64,000 bases of DNA from Pricia antarctica (GTDB lineage Bacteria; Bacteroidota; Bacteroidia; Flavobacteriales; Flavobacteriaceae): the NCBI GenBank assembly GCA_011050085.1, contig DRGL01000024.1:1-64000 (forward strand). Direction: 5' to 3'. Made by a program: the position numbers and the translations under genes. Below the pieces are notes generated by a model. The model had not been told where the DNA came from and did no database searches. It saw only the letters and a program-made list of their open reading frames with translations. Shown piece by piece: positions 28,913-38,116 of the stretch. The stretch's first letter is position 1, and each line of letters starts with the position of its first letter.

Positions 28913-30370
28913 CTACTCCTTTACCCAGTTATTAGCGAAATCACAGCTTCTGTTGCCTTCGCTTACGCTGACATAGGTATCCGTTATATATTTATCCATC
29001 CACTTTTTGATGGCTTTATATTGCTTTTCGGTTTTGGCCAATTCTTGAATCTTTGTATAATCTTGGGCAAAATTAGCGGTATGCTCATCGTAGCGGTTCG
29101 TTACCTTAAGCAATTTGTACTTCGGTCCTCCGCCCCTAGGGTCTTCTTCTATTAATGGATAGGAAATCTCATCGTCTTTTAAATTTCGTACTTGATTGTA
29201 TAATGCCGGATCCATCTTGGTCAATTCAAAGCGGGAATCGTAATTAATAGGATTACGTAAAAGTCCGCCATCGAATTTGGTTTCTTTTTCATCCGAAAAA
29301 TTAAGTGCTGCTTCAGCGAAAGTGTATTTACCGTCGATAATATGTTGACGGATGGTATCGAGTTCTTTTTTCACCTCGGCCAAGGCACTTTGGGAAACCT
29401 CTGGTTGCATTAAAATATGGCGTATGTCCCTCTCCTGGCCCCTAATTTTTTCCAGAAATATGATATGATATCCGAACATCGTTTCAAAAGGTTCAGAAAT
29501 TTCACCTTGCTTGAGACTGAAGGTAACATCCTTGAATTCTTTCACGTATCCCGATTCCCTAGTGACATTACCGATGAAGCCTCCGTTAGGCTTTGAACCA
29601 GGGTCTTCGGAGTATAAAATGGCCTTGACGCTAAAACTGGAATCGTTGTCTAAAACGTCGGCTCTAATCTTATTCAATTTATCTATCGTATTCTGTTTTT
29701 CTTTCTCGGTCGGTTTTGGCGCTTTTACAATTTGCGCTATCTCCATTTCAGCACCGAAAACGGGACGCTCGTCTTCAGGAATATTATTATAAAACTGTCG
29801 CACCTCTTCGGGGGTAATCTCGATTTTTTCAACAATACTGCTCTGCATTTTTTCGGATAGCATACGAAGTTTATTAATTTTATTAATATCCTCCCGCAAG
29901 CTTGCCTCATCTTCCTTCCTATAGAATTGCAGCAATTTTTCCATCGAGCCGGTCTGCTGTATGAACGATTGAATTTGCCTTTCCGTAGTTGCGGCCACCT
30001 CATCGTCGGAAACCAAAAGACTATCCTGTACCGCTTGATGGGCATATAGGCGGTCTTCCATTAGTTTTCCTAAAAGTCCGCATTTAGTCACATCCTCGGT
30101 GGCAACGCCCTGACTTTTAAGATCGATCAAGGTCTTTTCGATATCGGAATCCAATATTACGTAATCGCCTACCACGGCGGCAATACCATCCAATTTAATC
30201 TTTTTAAAGTTGTTGGTAGAGTCTTTCTTCGCAACATCTAAACTTGCTTCCAAAACGGTCTCGTCCGGTTCTATCTGTGTGTCGGGTAAGGTATCGGTCT
30301 GCTGCGCAAAGCCTGTTGCAAAAAATCCTAATAATAATGTAGATACTAGTATTGCTTTCGTCCTATTCAT
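28913..30370 (-). CDS. Periplasmic peptidyl-prolyl isomerase (SurA-like)
   Basis: Read from ATG 30370 (MNRTKAILVST), it has 485 residues and overlaps the preceding gene by 8 bp; the frame also opens at 30403 but without signal-peptide logic. A signal peptide ends near GFAQQTD. A SurA_N-like helical region (about 50-200) precedes two parvulin/rotamase domains (about 215-315 and 320-420), the first with GGFIGNVTRESGYVKEFKDV and HIIFLEKIRGQERDIRHIL. SurA-type proteins escort outer-membrane proteins. It forms an operon with the lipoprotein PPIase upstream and moxR downstream. Confidence 0.9.
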   Translation of the reverse strand: MNRTKAILVSTLLLGFFATGFAQQTDTLPDTQIEPDETVLEASLDVAKKDSTNNFKKIKLDGIAAVVGDYVILDSDIEKTLIDLKSQGVATEDVTKCGLLGKLMEDRLYAHQAVQDSLLVSDDEVAATTERQIQSFIQQTGSMEKLLQFYRKEDEASLREDINKINKLRMLSEKMQSSIVEKIEITPEEVRQFYNNIPEDERPVFGAEMEIAQIVKAPKPTEKEKQNTIDKLNKIRADVLDNDSSFSVKAILYSEDPGSKPNGGFIGNVTRESGYVKEFKDVTFSLKQGEISEPFETMFGYHIIFLEKIRGQERDIRHILMQPEVSQSALAEVKKELDTIRQHIIDGKYTFAEAALNFSDEKETKFDGGLLRNPINYDSRFELTKMDPALYNQVRNLKDDEISYPLIEEDPRGGGPKYKLLKVTNRYDEHTANFAQDYTKIQELAKTEKQYKAIKKWMDKYITDTYVSVSEGNRSCDFANNWVKE

Positions 30371-31235
30371 AAATCTCAAATTCTTTTTCTTTGATTGCTT
30401 CATCTATAACTTCAGTTTCCAGTTTTCGTATAAAATCCAATTTTCTTCGGCTCAAAAGCACCTGTTCAATGGTAGGCTCTATAAAGGAAAGTGGCGCAAT
30501 TTCATCCACAGCCCTCACATCGAGGATTTTAGCCAAATATACCCCGTTATCATCCTCCAAATTTAAAAATTGTGATTTCTTTAGTTGTTTATCCAAATTT
30601 TCAGAGGTCAAAGGCGGTATCTCATCGATGATTCGCGATGCCGTAATCCATAAGGAATCATTGAAACTGGTTTTGCGGAACTGCACACTGATAGAATCAA
30701 GTACGATTCGATCTTTCTCCCCAAAATTCTTCAACCTTTCCGCTACCTCAACCTTGTTTAAAAAGTCCTTTGGTAGGGCAACAAACCTAAGTTTTACCAG
30801 CATCTCCTTTAAGCGGAAATTCTCCTTTTCGCTTTCGTAAAAACTTTCAAGCTCTGCCTTGCTGACCGTTGAATCATTAACCTGTTGCATTAAGGCTTCT
30901 TTGTAGGCCCGGGTATATAAATCGGTACGATAATTAGCTACGAAAGCATCGTACTCAGCCAGTTTTTCTTCGGGAAGGTTAATCTTGGCTTTATTAAGGA
31001 GTAGTTGTTTTGACGCCCAAGTATTGATATAGTTGTTCACGAAAGAAGCGCTGTCATCAGGGGATAAATTCTTACCCATGATTGCTTTAACATCGTCTTT
31101 GAAGAGGTATTCTTCACCGACCCTAGCCAATGCCTTTGGCTGTTCTTTTTTCCAAGCATAATTACAGGCGCCTAGAAATACAGTCGCAAAAAGACCGCAT
31201 AAACCAAGTTTAAGGGAAGGCATAACTGATTTCAT
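30363..31235 (-). CDS. PPIase/SurA-N-like periplasmic lipoprotein
   Basis: A 290-residue lipoprotein. The signal ends at the lipobox FLGAC (Cys24). The mature part begins with an N-terminal PPIase-associated segment (ALARVGEEYLFKDDVKAI) and continues as a charged, helical SurA-N/PpiC-like chain without an obvious complete parvulin domain, so isomerase activity is uncertain. A second start at residue 5 (MPSLKLG) is possible. It is the first gene of the three-gene operon with the SurA-like PPIase and moxR, and likely cooperates in envelope protein folding. Confidence 0.8.
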   Translation of the reverse strand: MKSVMPSLKLGLCGLFATVFLGACNYAWKKEQPKALARVGEEYLFKDDVKAIMGKNLSPDDSASFVNNYINTWASKQLLLNKAKINLPEEKLAEYDAFVANYRTDLYTRAYKEALMQQVNDSTVSKAELESFYESEKENFRLKEMLVKLRFVALPKDFLNKVEVAERLKNFGEKDRIVLDSISVQFRKTSFNDSLWITASRIIDEIPPLTSENLDKQLKKSQFLNLEDDNGVYLAKILDVRAVDEIAPLSFIEPTIEQVLLSRRKLDFIRKLETEVIDEAIKEKEFEIYE

Positions 31236-31386
31236 TGGACAAAAATACTAAAAGCCGAACGCTGCACAAGTATACCTTATTATTACTTAACAGAATTTTG
31301 GGGCTGCGAGAGATTAATCTGTATTTTCGTTCTTAATAGCAGGTCGATGGAGTATTGTTCCATTTTAAGCATTATTAAAATTATAA

Positions 31387-31641
31387 ATGGGTAAAAAAAT
31401 TAAATTAATATGGGATTTTCGTGGTCCCGCGGCAGCTAAAACCGCTGAGCATCATGAAAAACATCTAAAGGAATATATTGCCATTGAAAAAACTGCCCTG
31501 AACATTACAGGTCATCGCGATGTCAATGATATGCTCAGCTTTGCCTTTATGGTCGTTGAAGAGAGTGAGATGATACCCATAAGAGATGCATTAAAACCGC
31601 ACAGGGGAGAAATTTTTGAGGAAACAAAGGATGACATTTAG
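31387..31641 (+). CDS. Small conserved flavobacterial protein
   Basis: An 84-residue soluble protein with no signal peptide and no named domain that I recognise. It is acidic toward the end and has a basic start (MGKKIKLIWDFRGPAAAKTA). Coding composition is good, and the sequence looks like a short protein conserved in the family. A TATTTTCG element (near TAnnTTTG) lies about 50 bp upstream. The function is unknown. Confidence 0.75.
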   Translation: MGKKIKLIWDFRGPAAAKTAEHHEKHLKEYIAIEKTALNITGHRDVNDMLSFAFMVVEESEMIPIRDALKPHRGEIFEETKDDI

Positions 31642-31769
31642 CGATATCCGAAATTGTCACCGGGTTCAACTTATCAACAATAGCAAACATACTATCAAAA
31701 GAAACTGTATTTGGCAAATTCAGAACTAAACGCTACTGTTCAAACAACAACGGCTTTACAACTATCAAA

Positions 31770-31777
31770 TACCTTTG
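31770..31777 (+). promoter_or_regulatory. -7 element of beta-lactamase-fold lipoprotein gene
   Basis: TACCTTTG is a perfect TAnnTTTG match. It ends only 7 bp before the first ATG (31785), so either the mRNA is nearly leaderless or translation starts at the second ATG at 31800, which also gives the better signal peptide. Confidence 0.45.
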
Positions 31778-31784
31778 CTTTAAA

Positions 31785-32942
31785 ATGAATATTTCACCAA
31801 TGAGAAGCGGTTTATGTTTACTGGCTATACTTATTGTTACCTTAGTATCATGTTCGGTTTCGGTTCAAAAACCTAACCTTAATCCCTTACAAAGTGTATT
31901 GGCCTCCCAAAATCCGAATATCAAGCGGGTTATGGATAGTCTGTCTCAATATGAAGTACAAATACGATACACACAAATAAATCGAAAAAAAGATAGTATC
32001 CTCTTCACGGACTATGATTTTCAAGTAGACTCCAACGCTTATTTTTATCCGGCCAGCTCGGTAAAATTCCCTACTGCGGTACTTGCCCTTGAGAAATTAA
32101 ACGGGTTTGATTCCTTAAATCAAGATACCCGTTTTTACGTTGAGGGCGATTCGGTTGAAACCACATTTGCAAAGGCTATTTCTGAAATTTTTGCGGTCAG
32201 CGATAATGACGCCAATAATCGACTGGTGGAATTTTTAGGTCAAGATGCCATAAATTCAGGATTAAAAGAAAAAGGAGTCCAACCCGTTCGCATCGCTCAT
32301 CGACTCGGAAATCATTCCGAAGACTTGGCCACAAAACCTTTAGTAATATATCAAAATGATAGTACCACAACAATTTTAGCAGGAAGCTTCAATTCCGATC
32401 CCGAACCACTTGAATTGACAGGAATAAAAAAAGGAATAGGCTACTATGAAGATGATTCGCTGATTGAGGAGCCATTTGATTTCAGTCTTAAAAACTATTA
32501 TCCGGTTCAAGCACAAGTCGAATTGCTTAAGCGGGTCATTTTTCCTGAAATATTTTCAGCTGAGGAACGCTTTGACCTGAGTGAAGATCAACGCGAATTA
32601 GTACTGACCGCAATGCATACGGTACCTAGAAAAGTAGGTTATGATGCCGACAACTTTTACGATGGTTATTGCAAATTTTTCATGTTCGGGGATACCAAAA
32701 AAAACATCCCCGAAAATATAAGAATCTATAACAAAGTAGGATTTGCGTATGGTACGTTAACCGATTGTGCCTATATCACAGATACTCAAAATGAAGTGGA
32801 ATTTATGCTGACCGCTACAATTTTGGTGAACAAAAACGGGATTTTCAACGATGACACTTACCAATATGATGAAATCGGAATACCCTTTTTGGCAGAGCTG
32901 GGGCGTCAGTTATACGATTATGAAATGCATAGAAAGAAATAA
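31785..32942 (+). CDS. Class A beta-lactamase-fold serine hydrolase lipoprotein
   Basis: The frame has 385 residues. The start may be the ATG at 31800 (MRSGLCLL) because of a -7 element at 31770-31777. A signal peptide ends in the lipobox TLVSC. The serine-hydrolase motif S-x2-K is in YFYPASSVKFPTAVLALEK, and an SDN-type motif is in FAVSDNDANNRLVEFL. A later YNKVGFAYG segment may serve as the K-T-G equivalent. This is the penicillin-binding/beta-lactamase fold, but the divergent motifs argue for a carboxypeptidase-like or unknown hydrolase rather than a resistance enzyme. It stands alone. Confidence 0.82.
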   Translation: MNISPMRSGLCLLAILIVTLVSCSVSVQKPNLNPLQSVLASQNPNIKRVMDSLSQYEVQIRYTQINRKKDSILFTDYDFQVDSNAYFYPASSVKFPTAVLALEKLNGFDSLNQDTRFYVEGDSVETTFAKAISEIFAVSDNDANNRLVEFLGQDAINSGLKEKGVQPVRIAHRLGNHSEDLATKPLVIYQNDSTTTILAGSFNSDPEPLELTGIKKGIGYYEDDSLIEEPFDFSLKNYYPVQAQVELLKRVIFPEIFSAEERFDLSEDQRELVLTAMHTVPRKVGYDADNFYDGYCKFFMFGDTKKNIPENIRIYNKVGFAYGTLTDCAYITDTQNEVEFMLTATILVNKNGIFNDDTYQYDEIGIPFLAELGRQLYDYEMHRKK

Positions 32943-33670
32943 TTCTATTTTCCGACCCATCATGGTTTACATATTTTAAAGTTTTAACATTCTGTCAAAT
33001 TTACTCGATCAACTACTTTAATAGTATTAAGCAAAAAAAAGTGCCTATTGTGCATATTGAACTAGGTAGAAATTAAACGATACGTTTCTTAGAATGTACA
33101 GTTGCAGTTGGAGCAAATTGGTGCTACCAAATTTCCATTTAAAAATAGGTATGCCTGAATTTAGGAAACGGTGCCGAACACTTTTATTGACTTCTCAGTC
33201 TGAGTATACATTAATTTCAGCAGGAAACAACAACATTCCATTTCAAACAACCTTAGCACAAAAGTCTTGTACCCGTATTGAAAGCTATGTCGATCAGGCC
33301 ATGAATCGATTTGGACGATGCTAAATGCCATGAACACAAGCTGATTGCTAGTATTAAACTACCGGCTATCATTTTTCAAGCAGGGAAATTGAATGCGCAA
33401 AAGCCATCTTAAAAATATTCCTCGAGCATTCTCTAACAGAACCAATGACCTAAAAACTTAAAAATTAGAAGAGGAGCAACAGCTTTGCGATTAATCCTTT
33501 TTTTAAAACTGTGTCTATTTGAGGGGAAAGAACGACTTTCCGGTATTACGAGTCCTTTATTGTTGGCCAAAGGATGGTGTATTTTGAACATGGTCAGTAA
33601 GAAATAGCGGAGAATGAGTCTTTAAATACATCCATATTTCTCTTACCTTCGTGTTTCAAAAATAGTCAAA
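32943..33670. other. Intergenic region without a recognisable gene
   Basis: About 730 bp. One 76-codon frame (33094-33324) has no recognisable features and is probably noise or remnant. I see no hairpin or repeat. A TACCTTCG element (near -7 consensus) at about 33643 may serve the pseudouridine synthase. Confidence 0.35.
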
Positions 33671-34399
33671 GTGACAGATTCCAAACAAACCCGAATCAAC
33701 AAATTCCTTAGCGAAGTCGGGTATTGCTCTCGTCGTGCAGCCGACAAACTCATTGAACAGGGCAGGGTTACCATAAATGGCGAAGTGCCTGAAATGGGAA
33801 CTAAAATTATTGAAGGTGATGAAGTTAGGGTCGATGGAAAACTGATTTCCGAATCCAAAGAAAAATCGGTATATCTAGCTTTCAACAAACCTGTCGGTAT
33901 AGTCTGCACCACCGATACTCGAGTAGAAAAAGATAATATCATAGATTTTATCAACTACCCGAAGCGAATTTTTCCTATCGGTCGTTTGGACAAACCCAGC
34001 GAAGGACTAATTTTTTTGACCGATGATGGCGATATCGTAAATAAAATCTTACGTTCCAGAAATAATCATGACAAAGAATATCTAGTTACCGTCGATCAAA
34101 CCATTACCGAAGATTTTTTACAGAAAATGCGTAATGGCTTACCTATTCTAGATACGGTAACCAAAAAATGCGAGGTCACCCAAATTGGAGACTACGAGTT
34201 TAAAATTATTCTTACCCAAGGTCTTAATAGACAGATTCGGCGTATGTGCGAGTATCTCAACTATCGGGTAAAAAAGTTAAGGCGCATTCGTATTATGAAT
34301 GTAAAATTAGACGTTCCAGTAGGCAAATGGCGGGATTTGACGGAAGCGGAACTTAGAGAAATCAAGCGACTGGTCGATGCTTCGTCCAAAACCGTTTAA
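33671..34399 (+). CDS. rluF: 23S rRNA pseudouridine synthase RluF
   Basis: A 242-residue RNA-modifying enzyme. An S4 RNA-binding domain (about 7-60, RINKFLSEVGYCSRRAADKLI) precedes the RsuA/RluB/E/F catalytic domain with the catalytic-aspartate motif FPIGRLDKPSEGL. The C-terminal GLNRQIRRMCEYLNYRVKKL is typical of RluF, which modifies U2604 near the peptidyl-transferase centre. The start codon is GTG at 33671; no ATG fits. Confidence 0.93.
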   Translation: MTDSKQTRINKFLSEVGYCSRRAADKLIEQGRVTINGEVPEMGTKIIEGDEVRVDGKLISESKEKSVYLAFNKPVGIVCTTDTRVEKDNIIDFINYPKRIFPIGRLDKPSEGLIFLTDDGDIVNKILRSRNNHDKEYLVTVDQTITEDFLQKMRNGLPILDTVTKKCEVTQIGDYEFKIILTQGLNRQIRRMCEYLNYRVKKLRRIRIMNVKLDVPVGKWRDLTEAELREIKRLVDASSKTV

Positions 34400-35424
34400 A
34401 GGCTATCTTATTTAGGGTATTCCTAATGCAAATAAATTAACCACTGTAGCGATTTTTAATTTTAGCTTCTCCACTATTTCTTAATTTTCAATTTACAAAT
34501 ATACTTCTCTCACACCCCTTGCTACTTAAAAGTAGGTCGACCGTTTCCTAAACCAAATATTCAAATGCTACTATTTTCTGTTCGTCTTCGAGCAATAAAA
34601 ACTACCTTAGGTTGGGTCGGGCAAAATGTATTTCGCCAAGTTTCTCAACCTAAAACTTAGCGCGTGGGCTGTGCAACTCTGTATGGACCGTTAATTATCA
34701 AAACCCTTTGCCTTCCGGTTACGAAGAATTGCTTTCAACGTTAAAACTTACTTTATTGGATCTACCTCCGCAATGTTTCGTTTTAATCCTCCCGTATCAA
34801 GCCAGGTCTATAACTCCAAATTTATTAGGATGGCCAACGATAACCACTTTTAGCACACTGCAAGGGCCAGCTATGATATTTGGCTGATTATCAAACCTAT
34901 GGTTTTAAAAGCGCATTTCAAAGTTTTCAGTTTTTGAAGAAACCGAAAGATAAATTTGAGGGTAAACTCTTTGCTCAAATGTAAAACTGGTTCTTATTTT
35001 GGATTTGTTTATCCATTTTCGCTTTACCTAGAATTGGTTAGGTTCAGTATAATAGATTCGGCGAGGGATTATTTCGAGGAACTTAGAAGGGCATCGACGT
35101 AAGGGCTTTACTTTTTTTGAAATTGTTCAACCTAAATTTTTAAAGGCAAAGCACTGAATCAAGTCTTGGTTTTATAACCATAATAACTAACGCCCATTCC
35201 CCATGCCGTCATTAAAAACTATCGTGTTTCTAACAAAGTGAAAAGTCTGGAGAAGGAAGTTTGGTTTCATAAAAAATTTAGGATATATACCTATAGGATT
35301 AAAGCTATTTTAGGTCGGAAAAATTACGGGGAACAAAGAATGAGTAGGTAAAAGCCACAAACAAAATTCTAAAGAATTAACAGCATATTTGACTAAATAT
35401 CATTAACTTAGATAGCAATATAAA
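34400..35424. pseudogene. One kilobase of apparently decayed coding sequence
   Basis: No intact frame over 1025 bp, yet several pieces read as protein in different frames. From 34898 one frame encodes a coherent lysine/phenylalanine-rich segment (GFKSAFQSFQFLKKPKDKF), then a TAA, then a hydrophobic stretch (NWFLFWICLSIFALPRIG) in the same frame before another stop. Such stop-interrupted but protein-like sequence suggests a gene broken long ago. I cannot name the family. Confidence 0.4.
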
Positions 35425-35448
35425 TTGCGCATCAAAAGAATTCTGATT

Positions 35449-36801
35449 ATGAAACGGAAAAACAATTATAATATCGCAAGGGCATTTTCAACAACTATTT
35501 TTCTAGCTTTACTTTGCCCTGTATTTGGAACCCAATCCGCATTCGCTTTTTTTCAGGATGTGAAACAACAACAGCAAGAACAGAGTTTTACGCAGTACAG
35601 GGGTGAAGTCACCGGTTCGGACTCCAAAAAATCCTTAGTTTTTGCTAACATCGCTATTGAAGGTACGAACGTAAGTACCATATCCAATTCAGATGGTGAG
35701 TTCTCGTTAAAGGTACCTAGTGAGATAGTTTCTAACATGGCAAATGCCAATGTTTTGGTTTCCTTCTTAGGGTACAGTACAAAGACTATCCCCTTGGCGC
35801 AATTTGATGAGAACGGAAACAATAAAATTCAATTGAGCATTTCCGTTACGGAACTTCCCGAAATAAATGTCGAAGTGCCCAAAGATGCTGAAGCCTTAGT
35901 AAGGGAAACCCTAAATCGAAAAGGGGAAAACTATTTTGATGATTCCACATTGATGACGGCTTTCTATCGTGAGACCATTAAAAAGAGAAGAACGAATGTT
36001 TCCTTATCCGAAGCGGTGGTTAACATTTATAAAACTCCGTACAGCTCTCTTAAAAAGGATGGTGTAAAATTATATAAAGCACGAAAGAGCACAGATTATA
36101 GTAAATTGGATACTGTCGCCCTTAAACTACAGGGAGGTCCGTTTAACGCGCTGTTTGTCGATGTCATGAAGTATCCGGAATATATTTTCAACGAAACTAC
36201 CTTGAAAAATTATAAATTTAGTTTTGATCGTTCAACTCGAGTGAACGATCGTTTAATCTATGTAGTCGATTTTAAACAACTAGAAAACATCTTGGACCCT
36301 CTCTATCAAGGTAAACTTTATATCGACGCTGAAAATAAAATACTTACCAGCGCCATTTTTTCCTTGAACATTACCGATAGGGAATTGGCTTCACGTCAAT
36401 TTGTACGCAAGAAACCTGCAAATGCTAAAGTATGGCCCACAGAAGTGGCATATCGGGTGGACTATCGCGAAAAAAACGGAAAATGGTATTACGGGTATAG
36501 CAATGTACTAATGGAGTTCAAAATAAATTGGGATAAAAGGTTGTTCAATTCCGTTTATAGTATGACATGTGAAATGGCCGTCACCGATTGGGAAAAAAAC
36601 CTGGCCACTGATTATCCAAGAATCAAGGATAGAATGAAGTCTTCCATAATTTTGGCCGATGAAGCGGTCGGATTTTCAGATCCGGATTTTTGGGGCGAAT
36701 ATAATATAATAGAGCCTGATAAATCAATCGAATCCGCCATCGAAAAAATTCAGCGGCAATTGAGAAAAACAAATGACAGCGGTGGCACTTCAGCCAGATA
36801 A
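35449..36801 (+). CDS. CarboxypepD_reg-like domain protein, periplasmic/surface
   Basis: Read from ATG 35449 (450 residues); the frame extends to a TTG at 35425. A signal peptide (about 1-30, ending near SAFAF) is followed by a CarboxypepD_reg-like/beta-sandwich domain (about 42-130, GEVTGSDSKKSLVFANIAIEGT to SDGEFSLKVP) as found at the N terminus of TonB-dependent receptors and DUF5686 proteins. The C-terminal 300 residues are beta-rich and include LYQGKLYIDAENKILTSAIFSL. It is probably an envelope protein; the ligand is unknown. It ends at a strong terminator. Confidence 0.8.
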   Translation: MKRKNNYNIARAFSTTIFLALLCPVFGTQSAFAFFQDVKQQQQEQSFTQYRGEVTGSDSKKSLVFANIAIEGTNVSTISNSDGEFSLKVPSEIVSNMANANVLVSFLGYSTKTIPLAQFDENGNNKIQLSISVTELPEINVEVPKDAEALVRETLNRKGENYFDDSTLMTAFYRETIKKRRTNVSLSEAVVNIYKTPYSSLKKDGVKLYKARKSTDYSKLDTVALKLQGGPFNALFVDVMKYPEYIFNETTLKNYKFSFDRSTRVNDRLIYVVDFKQLENILDPLYQGKLYIDAENKILTSAIFSLNITDRELASRQFVRKKPANAKVWPTEVAYRVDYREKNGKWYYGYSNVLMEFKINWDKRLFNSVYSMTCEMAVTDWEKNLATDYPRIKDRMKSSIILADEAVGFSDPDFWGEYNIIEPDKSIESAIEKIQRQLRKTNDSGGTSAR

Positions 36802-36824
36802 ACTTAAAAATAACTTGTAATCTT

Positions 36825-36852
36825 AAAATCGACCTAAACAGTCGATTTTTTT
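36825..36852 (+). terminator. Rho-independent terminator
   Basis: Stem AAAATCGAC (36825-36833) pairs with GTCGATTTT (36841-36849), with a 7-base loop and a T-run to 36852. Confidence 0.8.
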
Positions 36853-36920
36853 ATGCTATTTCACTTAATTTAGGGGTCATTCATTACATAAAGCTACTTT
36901 TATCACATCATTCTATATTT

Positions 36921-37970
36921 ATGATACTAAGAAGGAAGTTTATGGCTTCGGCTCTCGGGCTGACCGCCACAATTCTAGCACCTCAACTGGTGGCGGCTAA
37001 AACAAGGTCAGAAAACCCGCTTCGTAGCTTACCAAAGCATCTGAAAAAGGGTGATACCATTGGGCTTATTGCTCCAGGATATGCGGTAAAACCTAATGTG
37101 CTCAGCGATGCTAAAAAAGCACTTCGTGAAATGGGGTTCAAGCCGTATCATACGCAGCGTATCTTGGGCAACCATGGCTACTTCAGCAATACTGATTCGG
37201 AAAGAGCCAAAGATCTCAACGAAATGTTCGCCGATCCAAAGATAGACGGTATTCTATGCGCACGTGGCGGCTATGGTTGTACACGAATTTTAAGCCTTAT
37301 CGATTATGATACTATCAAGGCCAATCCAAAGGTTCTTGTCGGTTTTAGCGATGTGACCGCTTTACTGAATGCTATTCAAATTGAAACGGGACTCGTGGGC
37401 TTTCATGGTCCGGTAGGTAGCACCTTAGACGACCCATACAGTATGGAACAATTGCGAAAAGTTGTTATGCACCCCAAAGCAAATGTGGTTATTGAAAACG
37501 TTGAACTAACGGATTTGGCATTGAAAACTGATTCCGAATATGAGCGTTATATCATAACAGAAGGAGTTGCCACTGGAAAACTGGTGGGAGGTAGCCTTAC
37601 CCTAATCAACGCTTTGATCGGAACGCCCCATGAAATTGATTTTACCGATGCGATTGTATGCATTGAGGATGTAGAGGAAGCACCATACCGCATCGATAGA
37701 ATGTTGACCCAACTCATTAATGGAAAGTCATTTACCAAGGCCGCTGGGATTATGTTCGGGGTTTTCGCGGGATGCGATGGTGATGCGGACAGTGATTCAT
37801 TTACCCTCAAGCAGGTAATTATGGATAGAATAGCACCACTAAAAATTCCCGCAGTATATGGGATGAGCTTTGGTCATGTTCAAAATAACTTTACTTTTCC
37901 CATTGGAATACAGGCTAAATTGGATACACGAAAGATGACACTTCAGCTTTTGGAAAAAGCGGTGGCCTAA
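36921..37970 (+). CDS. LD-carboxypeptidase (S66 family) with twin-arginine signal
   Basis: A 349-residue peptidase of the LdcA family, which removes the terminal D-Ala from murein tetrapeptides during cell-wall recycling. The N terminus carries RRKFMASALGLTATILAP, a good Tat-type signal, suggesting export in a folded state; E. coli LdcA is cytoplasmic, so this is a periplasmic variant. Family motifs are LKKGDTIGLIAPGY, the CARGGYGCTRIL glycine turn and the nucleophile region VGFSDVTALLNAI. The conserved glutamate and histidine appear in VCIEDVEEAPYRIDRML and SFGHVQNNFTFPIG. Confidence 0.9.
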   Translation: MILRRKFMASALGLTATILAPQLVAAKTRSENPLRSLPKHLKKGDTIGLIAPGYAVKPNVLSDAKKALREMGFKPYHTQRILGNHGYFSNTDSERAKDLNEMFADPKIDGILCARGGYGCTRILSLIDYDTIKANPKVLVGFSDVTALLNAIQIETGLVGFHGPVGSTLDDPYSMEQLRKVVMHPKANVVIENVELTDLALKTDSEYERYIITEGVATGKLVGGSLTLINALIGTPHEIDFTDAIVCIEDVEEAPYRIDRMLTQLINGKSFTKAAGIMFGVFAGCDGDADSDSFTLKQVIMDRIAPLKIPAVYGMSFGHVQNNFTFPIGIQAKLDTRKMTLQLLEKAVA

Positions 37971-38116
37971 TTTTCTTGTAACCCTATTCAATAGGTATTG
38001 GTAAATAGGTATTTATAAAAAATACCCTTAAGACTTAACTTCAAAGAGTAAAACCTAATAATAGCGGTTAAAATAAAGACAAGTAGTTTCAATGCTACTG
38101 GGCATAGCTAATCTAC

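Noticed and set aside
33094-33324. A 76-codon frame before rluF
   Set aside because: No domain, promoter or neighbour support; the composition does not resemble the surrounding genes.
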